Shown here piece by piece: positions 1 through 8,800 of a stretch of 9,855 bases of DNA. Below the pieces are notes generated by a model, which saw only the letters and a program-made list of their open reading frames with translations, was not told the DNA's origin and searched no databases. The position numbers and the translations under genes were made by a program. The first letter of the stretch is position 1. Each line of letters opens with the position of its first letter. Origin of the DNA: an uncultured Hyphomicrobiales bacterium. Lineage in GTDB: Bacteria > Pseudomonadota > Alphaproteobacteria > Rhizobiales > Xanthobacteraceae. The stretch spans positions 1 to 9,855 of the forward strand of contig CAITEM010000029.1 in the NCBI GenBank assembly GCA_903891395.1, in the 5' to 3' direction.

Positions 1-1073
1 CGGCCGAACGGCTTGTTGTAGAAGAAGTGTCCGGACTACTCGAAGCCCGCCACCGCGCCGAGTTCGTTGACTCGCCGCTTGATGTAGGAATGCCCGGTCT
101 TCCAGTAGTCGACCTTGACGCCGTTGGCTTTCAGCACCGGATCGGTCAGGAACAAGCCGGTCGACTTCACATCGACCACGAAGGTCGCGTTCTTGTGAAT
201 GCTCGACATGTCGCGCGCCAGCATGACGCCGACCTTGTCGGCGAAGATTTCCTCGCCTTCATTGTCGACCACGCCGCAGCGGTCGCCGTCGCCGTCGAAG
301 CCAAGGCCGACGTCGGCCTTGTTCATCAGCACCGCGTCACGCATGGCGTGCAGCATCTTCATGTCTTCGGTGTTGGGATTGTAGTTCGGGAAGCTGTGGT
401 CGAGGTCGCAGTCAAGCGGCACGACTTCACAGCCGATGGCCTCGAGCACGCGCGGCGCAAAGGCACCGGCGGTGCCATTGCCGCAGGCCGCCACCACTTT
501 CAGCTTGCGCTTGAGCTTCGGCCGCTTGGCGGTCAAGTCGGCGATGTAGCGGTCCGGGAAGTTTTCGACGAAGACGTACGAACCGCCGCCCTTCAGATCG
601 AACGACGAACTCAGCACGATTTCCTTGAGCCGCTTCATTTCCACCGGCCCGAAGGTCAGCGGGCGGTTGGCGCCCATTTTCACGCCGGTCCAGCCATTGT
701 CGTTGTGCGAGGCCGTGACCATGGCGACGCAAGGCACGTCGAGTTCGAACTGCGCGAAATAGGCCATCGGCGTGATGCAAAGCCCGATATCGTGCACCTT
801 GCAGCCGGCGGCCAGCAGGCCCGACACCAGCGCCATCTTCACCGAAGCCGAATAGCTGCGGAAATCGTGACCGGTGACGATCTCCTGCTTGACGCCCATT
901 TCCTTGATCAGCGTGCCGAGGCCCATGCCGAGGGCCTGGATGCCCATCAGGTTGATCTCTTTTTCCAGGAGCCAGCGCGCGTCGTATTCGCGGAAGCCCG
1001 TCGCCTTCACCAGCGGCGAGGATTCGTATTCGTAGGTATTGGGAGTCAGCGCGGCTTTCGGCTTCGGAAACAT
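1..1073 (-). pseudogene. Phosphomannomutase/phosphoglucomutase, interrupted by an in-frame TAG and cut by the window's left edge
   Basis: This is an alpha-D-phosphohexomutase, which interconverts hexose 6-phosphate and 1-phosphate (mannose or glucose) for sugar-nucleotide and polysaccharide synthesis in the cytoplasm. Numbered from the ATG at 1073, it shows the phosphoserine loop TASHN (120-124, catalytic Ser122), the Mg-binding loop DGDGDR (260-265) and the KTGHSYIKRR region (326-335). The 345th codon is followed by TAG at 36-38. The same frame then continues as SGHFFYNKPFG to the edge, so the stop replaces the x of the sugar-binding ExSGH motif; relatives that I recall have Lys there, one base change away (AAG to TAG). 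Members are usually about 460-500 residues, so a product ending here lacks domain 4 and its phosphate-binding loop. I chose the start at 1073 because GAGGA lies 4 bases upstream; an upstream in-frame ATG at 1136 has no such support. Family identity is firm. Pseudogene status is an inference: a sequencing error would give the same picture. Confidence 0.8.
36..38 (-). other. In-frame amber codon inside the phosphohexomutase ExSGH motif
   Basis: On the minus strand the codons read GCG GTG GCG GGC TTC GAG, then TAG, then TCC GGA CAC TTC TTC TAC AAC AAG CCG. The translation is AVAGFE, stop, SGHFFYNKP. Both sides match the family pattern without any frameshift, so a single substitution explains the stop. 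The base after the stop is T. I see no known readthrough signal beside it. Confidence 0.9.
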
Positions 1074-1077
1074 AAGG

Positions 1078-1082
1078 TCCTC
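1078..1082 (-). promoter_or_regulatory. Ribosome binding site that fixes the phosphohexomutase start
   Basis: GAGGA on the minus strand is separated by CCTT from the ATG at 1071-1073. This favours the start MFPKPK over the longer frame beginning at 1136. Confidence 0.6.
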
Positions 1083-1171
1083 AGGAAATGAAGGGGCTGG
1101 TGCGAATCTGCATAGCCTAACGCCCGGAAGGCGCAAAGCGGTCCATCAAAAGGTCACGAGAATGTGGCGGC

Positions 1172-1684
1172 TTATTGCTCCAGCACCATCCGGCCATCGG
1201 CCACTTCGTAGCGCTTGAGCCGCGACAGGAACGACATGCCGAGCAGGTTCTTCCACAGCGCCTCGTCGGGCAGCACCAGCGCCTGAACATTCTCGACGGT
1301 AATGCCGCCGACCTCGACGCGGTCGAGCGTGGCCCGGGCGGCGTTGATCTTGCCGTTGGCGGTGGAAACGGTCGCGGTGTAGTCGCCGCGCATTGGATGG
1401 ATGCCGATCCGGGCGGCGTCGGATTCGCGCAGGATCACCAACGAGGCGCCCGTGTCGACGATGAAATCGATGCTGCGGCCTTCGATCCGTGCCTCGACCG
1501 GGTAATGCCCGTCCTGGCCGGTCATCAGCGTCAGGCTGCGGCTTGAGGAGACTGGCCGGGCATCGGCGTTCGAATGGACGGCGGCGGCCCGCGCCGGCTG
1601 CTGCAGCGCGGCCTGGTCCAGATAGCGCGCGGCAACGCCGCCAACCATCAGCACGGCAATGGCGAAAATGAGAATCTGGCGCAT
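1172..1684 (-). CDS. Membrane-anchored retropepsin-like aspartic protease (TIGR02281 type)
   Basis: A 170-residue single-domain protein of the clan AA retropepsin-like family found in many proteobacteria. Residues 1-19 (MRQILIFAIAVLMVGGVAA) are a hydrophobic signal or membrane anchor, followed by a low-complexity linker to about residue 55. The protease domain holds the active-site motif FIVDTGAS with Asp77-Thr78-Gly79, a middle segment TANGKI, and the C-terminal family signature LLGMSFLSRLKRYE (147-160). With one DTG per chain it should work as a homodimer, probably on the periplasmic side; the substrate is unknown. I chose the ATG at 1684 because the hydrophobic segment begins there; an in-frame ATG 15 codons upstream would add a polar extension. 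It follows hrpB after 127 bases and precedes the phosphohexomutase by 98 bases, all on one strand, so co-transcription is possible but not shown. Family assignment is confident; function is not. Confidence 0.85.
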   Translation of the reverse strand: MRQILIFAIAVLMVGGVAARYLDQAALQQPARAAAVHSNADARPVSSSRSLTLMTGQDGHYPVEARIEGRSIDFIVDTGASLVILRESDAARIGIHPMRGDYTATVSTANGKINAARATLDRVEVGGITVENVQALVLPDEALWKNLLGMSFLSRLKRYEVADGRMVLEQ

Positions 1685-1811
1685 GCAATAACCCCGAAAT
1701 CGCGGCAACTCTCGCATGCACGGCACCAACGCCCTGTTAATGCGGACGCATCAGACAAGCGGCGATTTTCGGATGGTGAGCGGCCGGTTAAACGCGCTGC
1801 CGCAATTGAAA

Positions 1812-4280
1812 CTAAGTGCCGCGCGGCTTTGCCCGTCGCGTTGGGGCGGCGTTCGCCGGGTCGTCCGGCCAGGGATGGCGCGGATAGCGGCCGCGCAGGT
1901 CGGTCCGCACGTCGGCATAGCTGCCGCGCCAGAAGCCGGGCAGATCGCGGGTGATCTGCACGGGCTTGTGTCCCGGCGACAGCAACTCGATCACGAGCGG
2001 CACCCGACCCCCCGCGATCGCAGGGTGCTGGCCGAGACCGAACAACTCCTGCACGCGGATCGAGATGGTCGGCCCCTGCCCGGCTTCGTAGTCGATCGGC
2101 ACCGACGTGCCGGTCGGCGCGGTGAAATGGGTCGGCGATTCCGCGTCGAGCCGGCGGCGCTGATTCCACGGCACCAAAGCGGTCATCGCCTCGGAGAGTT
2201 CGTCGGCACCGATATCGCTGCGCCCGGTCTTGGCCGTCAGCAGCGGCTCGAGCCAATCGGCGGCGGTGCGCGCGAGTCCTTCATTCGAGAGATCGGGCCA
2301 CTCCTCGCCTTCAGCCTTGCGCAGGAACTCGACACGGGTGCGGAGTTGCAGCGCCGCCTTGCTCCACGGCAATGTGTCGAGCCCGAGCGAGACGATGCCC
2401 TGCGCCAGCACCTTGGCGGTGTCGGCATCCGGCGTGACCCGCTTGATCTGCTCGGCCAGCACCAGCGCGCCGAGCCGGCGGCTGCGCCGGGCCCGCAGCG
2501 AGGCCGAGGTGGCGTCGAACGTTACTGTATCTCGATCCTCGATTTTATCGGCAAAGCGGGCTTCGATTTCAGCCAGCGTGACCGGCGCCGCCAGCACGAT
2601 GCGGCTCGACGCCGCCGCGCCTGTGAGCTCAGCCACCGTCAGGAACAGCTCGCGCGCCAGCGACGAGGCTGGATCGACATTGCCGCCGCGCCCGCTCGCC
2701 AGCAGAAACGCACCGCCGCTGCCGCCGCGGTTCTTGGCGATGCGGTCGGGATAGGCGAGCGCCAGCAACGAGCCCGGGGACGGGTCGCCCTCCTGAGCGC
2801 GCCGATCCAAAGTATTGACCCACCGCTTCACCATCGCGCGGGCGTCCTCGGCACGGCGCGACCGGTCGCGGCGAAACTGGTCCAGCCTGTGGCGCAAATC
2901 GACATCGTCGCCGCCGAGGCCCCGTTCTGTGAGCACCGCGGCAATCGCCGCGGCCTCGCCGCCCGCGCCTTCCGCGTTGGCGTCGATCACCATCCGCGCC
3001 AACCGCGGCGGCAGTGGCAGCGCGCGCAGCTTGCGGCCCTCTTCGGTGATGCGGCCTTGCGCGTCGATCGCGCGCAATTCGGTCAGCAGCGCCTTCGCCT
3101 CGTTGAGCGCCGGACTTGGCGGCGGGTCGATGAAGGCGAGCTTGGCCGGATCGGCCGCGCCCCATTGCGCCAGGTCAAGCAAGAAGGACGACAGATCGGC
3201 GGACAAAATTTCCGGCCGCGTGTAAGCATCGAACGATCCGGTCTGCGCCTCGTCCCAGAGCCGGTAGCAGACGCCCGGCTCGGTGCGGCCGGCGCGGCCG
3301 CGGCGCTGGTCGGCAGCGGCGCGCGACACCCGCACTGTTTCGAGCCTCGTAAGACCGACGTCGGGCTCGTAACGCGGCACGCGCGATAGGCCACTGTCGA
3401 TCACGACGCGTACGCCCTCGATGGTCAGCGATGTTTCGGCGATCGACGTCGCCAGCACGACTTTGCGCCGGCCTTTGGGCGCCGGCGAAATCGCGCGGTC
3501 CTGTTCGCGGCCATCCAGCGCGCCGAACAATGTCACGATATCGACAGTGGCGTCAGCGATACGCTCCTTGAGCAGCGTCTCGGTGCGGCGGATTTCGGCG
3601 GCGCCCGGCAGGAACACCAGCACCGAGCCGCTATCGGCGCGCAGCGCACGCTGTACGGCATCGGCCACGGGCCGCTCGATGCGCTCGCGCGGATCGCGGC
3701 TGAGATAGCGCGTTTCGACCGGGAAGGCGCGGCCCTCGCTCTCGACCACCGGCGATTTGCCGAGCAAGGCCGCAACGCGGGCGCCGTCGAGGGTCGCCGA
3801 CATCACCAGGATTTTGAGATCCTCGCGCAATGCCAACTGCACGTCGCGCGCCAGTGCCAGACCGAGATCGGCGTCGAGCGAGCGCTCGTGAAATTCATCG
3901 AACAGCACCGCGCCGATGCCCTCGAGCGACGGATCATCCAGGATCAGCCGCGTGAAAATGCCTTCGGTAATCACCTCGATGCGCGTGCGCTTCGACACCT
4001 TGGAGCCAAACCGCACACGCAGGCCCACGGTGTCGCCTACTTGCTCGCCGATGGTCGAGGCCATGCGCGCCGCGGCGGCGCGCGCCGCCAGGCGGCGGGG
4101 CTCCAGCACCAGAATCTTCTTACCCGCCGCCCACGGCTCGTCCATCAGCACCAGCGGCACGCGCGTGGTTTTGCCGGCGCCGGGCGGCGCCACCAGCACG
4201 GCGGCATTGCTGCCGCGCAGCGCCTCAGTCAGGCGCCCGAGCGCATCGTCGATGGGAAGCCGGTCAGGAAATTGGCGCAT
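1812..4280 (-). CDS. hrpB: ATP-dependent helicase HrpB
   Basis: An 822-residue DExH-box superfamily 2 helicase, the bacterial HrpB type, close to the usual family length of about 810-850. Motif I is GAGKTT (34-39). Motif II is DEFH (128-131) rather than DEAH, which is normal in HrpB. Motif III is SAT (161-163), motif V includes ATSIAETSLT (277-286) and motif VI is QRRGRAGR (325-332). A helicase-associated domain follows, and the C-terminal HrpB-specific region ends in a signature close to that of E. coli HrpB (GRYPRHPWPDDPANAAPTRR). The biological role of HrpB is poorly defined; RNA-related ATPase/helicase activity is inferred from the family. The ATG at 4280 gives an N-terminus matching the family start; no strong Shine-Dalgarno is visible. 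Only 39 bases separate it from the ugd stop upstream, which suggests shared transcription. All motifs are intact and no frameshift is seen. Confidence 0.96.
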   Translation of the reverse strand: MRQFPDRLPIDDALGRLTEALRGSNAAVLVAPPGAGKTTRVPLVLMDEPWAAGKKILVLEPRRLAARAAAARMASTIGEQVGDTVGLRVRFGSKVSKRTRIEVITEGIFTRLILDDPSLEGIGAVLFDEFHERSLDADLGLALARDVQLALREDLKILVMSATLDGARVAALLGKSPVVESEGRAFPVETRYLSRDPRERIERPVADAVQRALRADSGSVLVFLPGAAEIRRTETLLKERIADATVDIVTLFGALDGREQDRAISPAPKGRRKVVLATSIAETSLTIEGVRVVIDSGLSRVPRYEPDVGLTRLETVRVSRAAADQRRGRAGRTEPGVCYRLWDEAQTGSFDAYTRPEILSADLSSFLLDLAQWGAADPAKLAFIDPPPSPALNEAKALLTELRAIDAQGRITEEGRKLRALPLPPRLARMVIDANAEGAGGEAAAIAAVLTERGLGGDDVDLRHRLDQFRRDRSRRAEDARAMVKRWVNTLDRRAQEGDPSPGSLLALAYPDRIAKNRGGSGGAFLLASGRGGNVDPASSLARELFLTVAELTGAAASSRIVLAAPVTLAEIEARFADKIEDRDTVTFDATSASLRARRSRRLGALVLAEQIKRVTPDADTAKVLAQGIVSLGLDTLPWSKAALQLRTRVEFLRKAEGEEWPDLSNEGLARTAADWLEPLLTAKTGRSDIGADELSEAMTALVPWNQRRRLDAESPTHFTAPTGTSVPIDYEAGQGPTISIRVQELFGLGQHPAIAGGRVPLVIELLSPGHKPVQITRDLPGFWRGSYADVRTDLRGRYPRHPWPDDPANAAPTRRAKPRGT

Positions 4281-4319
4281 GCGAGGGCACTCTTAACCCC
4301 GCCGCAGCGCGGACGACAG

Positions 4320-5672
4320 CTACTTTCTGTGGGACGCCCGGCGCGTGAGATTTTCCGGGGCATCGACACGGGCCCGCCCGACGCTCTCATAGCTGAAGCC
4401 GTGGCGGACGATTTCCTCGGGCCGGTAGATATTGCGCAGATCGACCAGCACGGCCTTGGCCATGATGGACTTCAACCGCTTGAAATCGAGCGCGCGGAAC
4501 TGCTCCCACTCGGTGACGATCACCAAAGCCGAGGCGCCTTCGGCGCAGGAATAGGCGTCCTCGCAGAACGTCACGCCGGTCATCATCGGCTTGGCTTGCT
4601 CCATGCCGACCGGATCGAAGGCACGCACCTTGGCGCCCATGTCCTGCAGCGCGGTGATCAGCGGCAGCGAGGGGGAATCGCGCATATCGTCGGTGTTCGG
4701 CTTGAACGTCAGACCGAGCAGCGAAATCGTCTGGCCGCGAATGTCGCCGCCGAGCGCGGCCGACACCTTGCGGGCCATGGCGCGCTTGCGCGAGTCGTTG
4801 ACCGCGGCGACCGCCTCGACGATGCGCAGCGGCGCGCCGTTGTCTTCGCCGGTCTTGATCAGCGCGAGCGTGTCCTTGGGAAAACACGAACCGCCGTAAC
4901 CAGGCCCGGCGTGCAGAAATTTCGAGCCGATGCGGTTGTCGAGGCCGATGCCGCGCGCGATCTCCTGCACGTCGGCGCCGACCTTTTCCGCGAGATCGGC
5001 AATCTCGTTGATGAACGTGATCTTGGTCGCGAGAAAAGCGTTGGCCGCGTATTTGATCAGCTCAGCGGTGCGCCGGCCGGTGAACAAAATCGGCGAGCGG
5101 TTGAGATACAGCGGCCGGTAGATTTCCGTCATCACCTCGCGGGCGCGTTCGTCGTCGGTGCCGACGACGATGCGGTCGGGATGCTTGAAGTCCTGGATCG
5201 CCGCGCCCTCGCGCAGGAATTCCGGATTGGACACCACGGCGCACTGCGCTTCGGTGCGGGTCTCGCGGATGATGCGCTCGACCTCGTCGCCGGTACCGAC
5301 CGGCACGGTCGACTTGGTGACCACCACGGTGAAACCGTCCAGCGCGGCGCCGATCTCGCGGGTGGCGTCATAAACGTAAGTCAGGTCGGCATGGCCGTCG
5401 CCGCGACGCGACGGCGTGCCGACGGCGATAAACACCGCGTCGGCGCCTTTGACGCCGGCCGGCAGGTCGGTGGTGAACTTCAGGCGGCCGGCGCGGACGT
5501 TATTGGCCACCAGTTCGGCCAGCCCCGGCTCGTAGATCGGCATCTCGCCGCGCTCGAGCGCCTCGATCTTGCCCTTGTTCTTGTCGACGCAGGTCACGTC
5601 GTGGCCGAAATCGGCGAAACAGGCCCCGGAAACCAGCCCGACATAACCCGTACCGATCATGGTCACGCGCAT
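4320..5672 (-). CDS. ugd: UDP-glucose 6-dehydrogenase
   Basis: A 450-residue cytoplasmic enzyme that oxidises UDP-glucose twice with NAD+ to give UDP-glucuronate, a precursor of exopolysaccharide and lipopolysaccharide sugars. The N-terminal Rossmann domain starts with the NAD-binding motif GTGYVGL (7-13), with Asp30 at the end of the second strand. Also visible are VGTPS (84-88), KSTVPVGT (120-127) and NPEFLREG (149-156). Lys207 and Asn211 of the KYAANAF segment are catalytic in the family. The catalytic cysteine is Cys263 in GGSCFPKD, with Asp267. The C-terminal UDP-binding domain shows LGLTFKPNTDDMRDSPS (about 318-334). The chain ends in a short basic tail (RRASHRK) of no known role. The ATG at 5672 lies directly before the Rossmann fold and has a weak GGA upstream. 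It is transcribed divergently from polA and is probably the first gene of the minus-strand cluster. The cluster's last visible gene, a phosphohexomutase, supplies the same pathway upstream. Confidence 0.97.
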   Translation of the reverse strand: MRVTMIGTGYVGLVSGACFADFGHDVTCVDKNKGKIEALERGEMPIYEPGLAELVANNVRAGRLKFTTDLPAGVKGADAVFIAVGTPSRRGDGHADLTYVYDATREIGAALDGFTVVVTKSTVPVGTGDEVERIIRETRTEAQCAVVSNPEFLREGAAIQDFKHPDRIVVGTDDERAREVMTEIYRPLYLNRSPILFTGRRTAELIKYAANAFLATKITFINEIADLAEKVGADVQEIARGIGLDNRIGSKFLHAGPGYGGSCFPKDTLALIKTGEDNGAPLRIVEAVAAVNDSRKRAMARKVSAALGGDIRGQTISLLGLTFKPNTDDMRDSPSLPLITALQDMGAKVRAFDPVGMEQAKPMMTGVTFCEDAYSCAEGASALVIVTEWEQFRALDFKRLKSIMAKAVLVDLRNIYRPEEIVRHGFSYESVGRARVDAPENLTRRASHRK

Positions 5673-5690
5673 CGTTCGTTTCCGTCTTGG

Positions 5691-5705
5691 GCGCGCCGGG
5701 CGCGC
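5691..5705. repeat. Short GC-only inverted repeat in the ugd leader
   Basis: GCGCGC, three bases (CGG), then GCGCGC forms a potential 6-bp hairpin. It lies about 18 bases upstream of the ugd start codon, so on the minus strand it would sit in the 5' leader close to the weak ribosome binding site. In GC-rich DNA this could be chance. Confidence 0.3.
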
Positions 5706-5726
5706 GATTCAGGGCCGCAAATCAGA

Positions 5727-5758
5727 GCGACTGCTTAGCAGAGCAGGTTCCGAGTCGC
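5727..5758. repeat. Inverted repeat in the ugd-polA divergent region
   Basis: GCGACT at 5727-5732 and its perfect reverse complement AGTCGC at 5753-5758 flank a 20-base spacer. The left arm overlaps a smaller palindrome, CTGCT-T-AGCAG, at 5731-5741. It could be a binding site or a transcript hairpin for either gene. I see no match to a known operator or RNA gene. Confidence 0.3.
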
Positions 5759-5772
5759 GAGACGCCCCATAA

Positions 5773-5801
5773 GTCACAAAACCCGTAAACAGCAGGATAA
5801 T
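5773..5801 (+). promoter_or_regulatory. Candidate sigma70-type promoter for polA
   Basis: GTCACA at 5773-5778 (4 of 6 matches to TTGACA) is followed after 17 bases by GATAAT at 5796-5801 (5 of 6 matches to TATAAT). It would start transcription near 5808, leaving a leader of about 35-57 bases, depending on which polA start is used. It lies in the AT-richer part of the divergent intergenic region. This rests on consensus and position only. Confidence 0.4.
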
Positions 5802-5814
5802 CCCGCGTCCACAG

Positions 5815-5839
5815 GCGCGTTAACACGCATTGATTCAAT
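5815..5839. other. Two adjacent small palindromes before polA
   Basis: GCGCGTTAACACGC (5815-5828) is a near-palindrome centred on GTTAAC with one mismatched pair. It is followed immediately by ATTGA-T-TCAAT (5829-5839), an 11-base perfect inverted repeat. They lie in the predicted polA leader, downstream of the candidate promoter. They may be an operator or chance; no known regulator site is recognised. Confidence 0.25.
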
Positions 5840-5864
5840 TGCCGTGACGGCCCACATTCCCGCC

Positions 5865-8800
5865 ATGCCCGCATCCGCAAAAGCCAAAACCAAGCCCGTC
5901 AGCCCCGCGCTCGCCAACCCGGCCGCGCGCCCCTTAAAAAAGGGAGACCACCTCTTTCTGGTGGACGGCTCCGGCTATATTTTCCGCGCCTACCACGCGC
6001 TGCCGCCGCTGACCCGCAAATCCGACGGGTTGCAAGTCAACGCCGTGCTCGGTTTCTGCAACATGCTGTGGAAACTGCTGGCCGACATGCCGAAGGACGA
6101 CAAGCCGACGCATCTGGCTGTCATCTTCGACAAATCGGAGAAGACCTTCCGCACCGAAATGTATCCGCAATACAAGGCGCACCGGCCCGACCTGCCGGAA
6201 GACCTGCGGCCGCAGTTTCCGCTGATCCGCGACGCCGTGCGCGCCTTCGAAATTCCCTGCCTGGAGCAGGCTGGATTCGAGGCCGACGACCTGATCGCTA
6301 CCTATGCGCGGCTCGCCTGCGAAGCCGGCGCCACCACCTCGATTGTATCGTCCGACAAGGACCTGATGCAGCTCGTTTCCGACCGCGTCACCATGTACGA
6401 CACCATGAAGGACAAGCGCATCGGCCCGGCCGAGGTGGTGGAAAAATTCGGTGTCGGTCCCGACAAGGTCATCGAAGTACAGGCGCTGATCGGCGATTCA
6501 TCCGACAACGTGCCGGGCGTGCCCGGCATCGGCGTCAAGACCGCGGCGCAGTTGATCGGTGAATACGGCGATCTCGAAACGCTGCTCAAGCGCGCCGGTG
6601 AGATCAAACAAGACAAGCGGCGTCAGACGCTAATCGACAATGCCGAACTGGCGCGCATCTCGAAGAAACTGGTGACGCTCGACCAGAACGTGCCCCTGGA
6701 TGTCGAAGTCGACCAGCTCGCGGTGCACGAACCGGACTACAAGAACCTGATCGCCTTTTTGAAGGCGATGGAATTCTCCACCATCACCCGCCGCGTCGCC
6801 GAGAAGAGCGGCATCGACGCCTCTGCTGTCGAGGCCAACGGCAAACTGACGTCGACGCTTGCCGCGCCCACTCCTGCCGCCAAAGCGCCTGCCGCGGGCG
6901 GCGACTTGTTCGGCGCCACTCCGGCGCTTGCCCCAGTCGCCCGCGAAGGCGCCGCCTCCGACGCTACCCTCACCTCGATCTCGCTGGCCGCCGCGCGCGC
7001 AGACAAAGCGCGCAATGCCAAAATCGACCGCTCCAAATATGAAACCGTCCGCTCGCTCGACCGGCTCAAGGCCTGGGTCAAGCGCGCCTATGATCTTGGC
7101 GTGGTCGCGGTCGATACCGAGACCACCAGTCTCGATCCGATGCAGGCGCATCTCTGCGGCTTCTCGTTCGCGGTCGCGCCAAACGAAGCCTGCTACGTGC
7201 CGCTCGGCCACCGTGAAGGCGGCTCGCAGAACGGCAGCGACCTGTTCGCGCCGGAATCCAAACTCTGTGCCGACCAGATTCTAGAAGAGGCTGCGCTGAA
7301 GGCGATCAAGCCGCTGCTGGAGGACAAAAGCGTCCTCAAGGTCGCGCAGAATATGAAATACGATTGGCTGGTGTTCGCGCAGCGCGGCATCCAGATCGAC
7401 GGCTACGACGACACCATGCTGATCTCCTACGTGCTCGACGCCGGCAAAGGAGGCCACGGCATGGACGATCTCGCCAAGCGCTGGCTCAACCACGACACCA
7501 TTCATTTTCAGCACGTTGCCGGTTCCGGCAAGGCGCAGGTCACGTTCGATTGCGTCTCGATCGAAAAGGCGTCCGAATACGCCGCCGAGGATGCCGACGT
7601 GACGCTGCGGCTGTGGTCGGCGCTTAAAGGCCGCATGGCCGCCGAACAGGTGACCTCCGTCTATGAAATGCTGGAACGCCAGATGCCGTCCGTGCTGGCG
7701 CGCATGGAGCGGCGCGGCATTTCCATCGACAGACAAGTCCTGTCGCGCCTGTCCGGCGAATTCGCGCAGAAGCAGGCCGGGCTGGAAGAAGAGATCAAGG
7801 TGCTGGCCGGCGAACCGCTCAATCCGGGCTCGCCGAAACAGCTCGGCGACATTCTGTTCGGCAAGATGGCCCTGCCCGGCGGCACCAAGACCAAGACCGG
7901 CCAGTGGTCGACCGGCGCGCGCGAGTTGGAAGAACTGGCGGAAGCTGGCCATCAACTGCCGCGCAAAATTCTCGACTGGCGTCAGGTGTCGAAGCTGCGT
8001 TCGACGTACACCGAGGCACTGCCGAACTACGTCAATCCAACGACGCACCGCGTGCACACCTCGTACGCGCTGGCCGCGACCTCGACCGGCCGATTGTCGT
8101 CATCCGAGCCAAATTTGCAGAACATTCCGATCCGCACCGAGGAAGGCCGCAAAATTCGCAGGGCTTTCGTCGCCGCGCCCGGCATGAAGCTGGTGTCGGC
8201 GGACTATTCGCAGATTGAGTTGCGACTCCTGTCCGAGGTCGCCAACGTGCCGACGCTGCGCCAGGCGTTCAAGGACGGCGTCGACATTCACGCCATGACG
8301 GCGTCGGAAATGTTCGGCGTGCCGGTCAAGGACATGCCGGCCGACATCCGCCGCCGCGCCAAGGCGATCAACTTCGGCATCATCTACGGCATCTCGGCCT
8401 TCGGCCTTGCCAACCAGCTTTCCATCGAACGCGAGGAAGCCGGCGCCTACATCAAGAAATATTTCGAGCGCTTCCCGGGCATCCGCGACTACATGGACGA
8501 GACGCGCGATTTCGCCCGCGCCAACGGCTATGTGCTCACTTTGTTCGGCCGCAAGTGTCATTACCCCGACATCAAGGCGTCCAACGCCTCGATCCGCGCC
8601 TTCAACGAGCGCGCTGCCATCAACGCGCGCCTACAGGGCTCGGCCGCCGATATCATCCGCCGCGCCATGATCCGCATGGAAGCCGAATTGGCACAGGCGA
8701 AGCTGAGCGCGCAGATGCTGTTGCAGGTTCACGACGAACTGATTTTCGAAGTGCCCGAAAAGGAAGTCACCAAGACCCTGCCGGTCGTCAAACAGGTGAT

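Noticed and set aside
27..1091. Open frame of 354 codons on the plus strand, opposite the phosphohexomutase
   Set aside because: The minus strand clearly encodes the enzyme with its catalytic loops. The plus frame is a His/Val/Arg-rich shadow.
1074..1171. Possible terminator between the protease and the phosphohexomutase (CGCC-TTCCG-GGCG)
   Set aside because: The stem has only four base pairs and no T-run follows, so it does not support a terminator call.
1716..3389. Open frame of 557 codons on the plus strand, opposite hrpB
   Set aside because: It is antisense to the intact helicase, has biased Arg/Ala/Gln composition and shows no family motif.
3888..3897. DEFH instead of DEAH in the helicase motif II
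   Set aside because: It looked like a variant active site, but DEFH is the usual form in the HrpB subfamily, including E. coli.
4281..4319. Small hairpin CCGC-GCT-GCGG between ugd and hrpB
   Set aside because: It is a four-pair stem in GC-rich DNA without a T-run, and the 39-base gap fits an operon junction better than a terminator.
3888..5738. Open frame of 616 codons on the plus strand, opposite ugd and the start of hrpB
   Set aside because: It lies antisense to two well-conserved genes. Its product is rich in Arg, His, Ala and Gly with no recognisable domain, as expected for a shadow frame in GC-rich DNA.
5727..5765. Segment resembling a tRNA T-arm (GGTTCCGAGTCGC)
   Set aside because: The T-stem does not pair, and no acceptor, D or anticodon stem can be built around it.
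7281..8057. Open frame of 258 codons on the minus strand inside polA
   Set aside because: It is antisense to the exonuclease and polymerase domains of an intact polA and has no recognisable domain.
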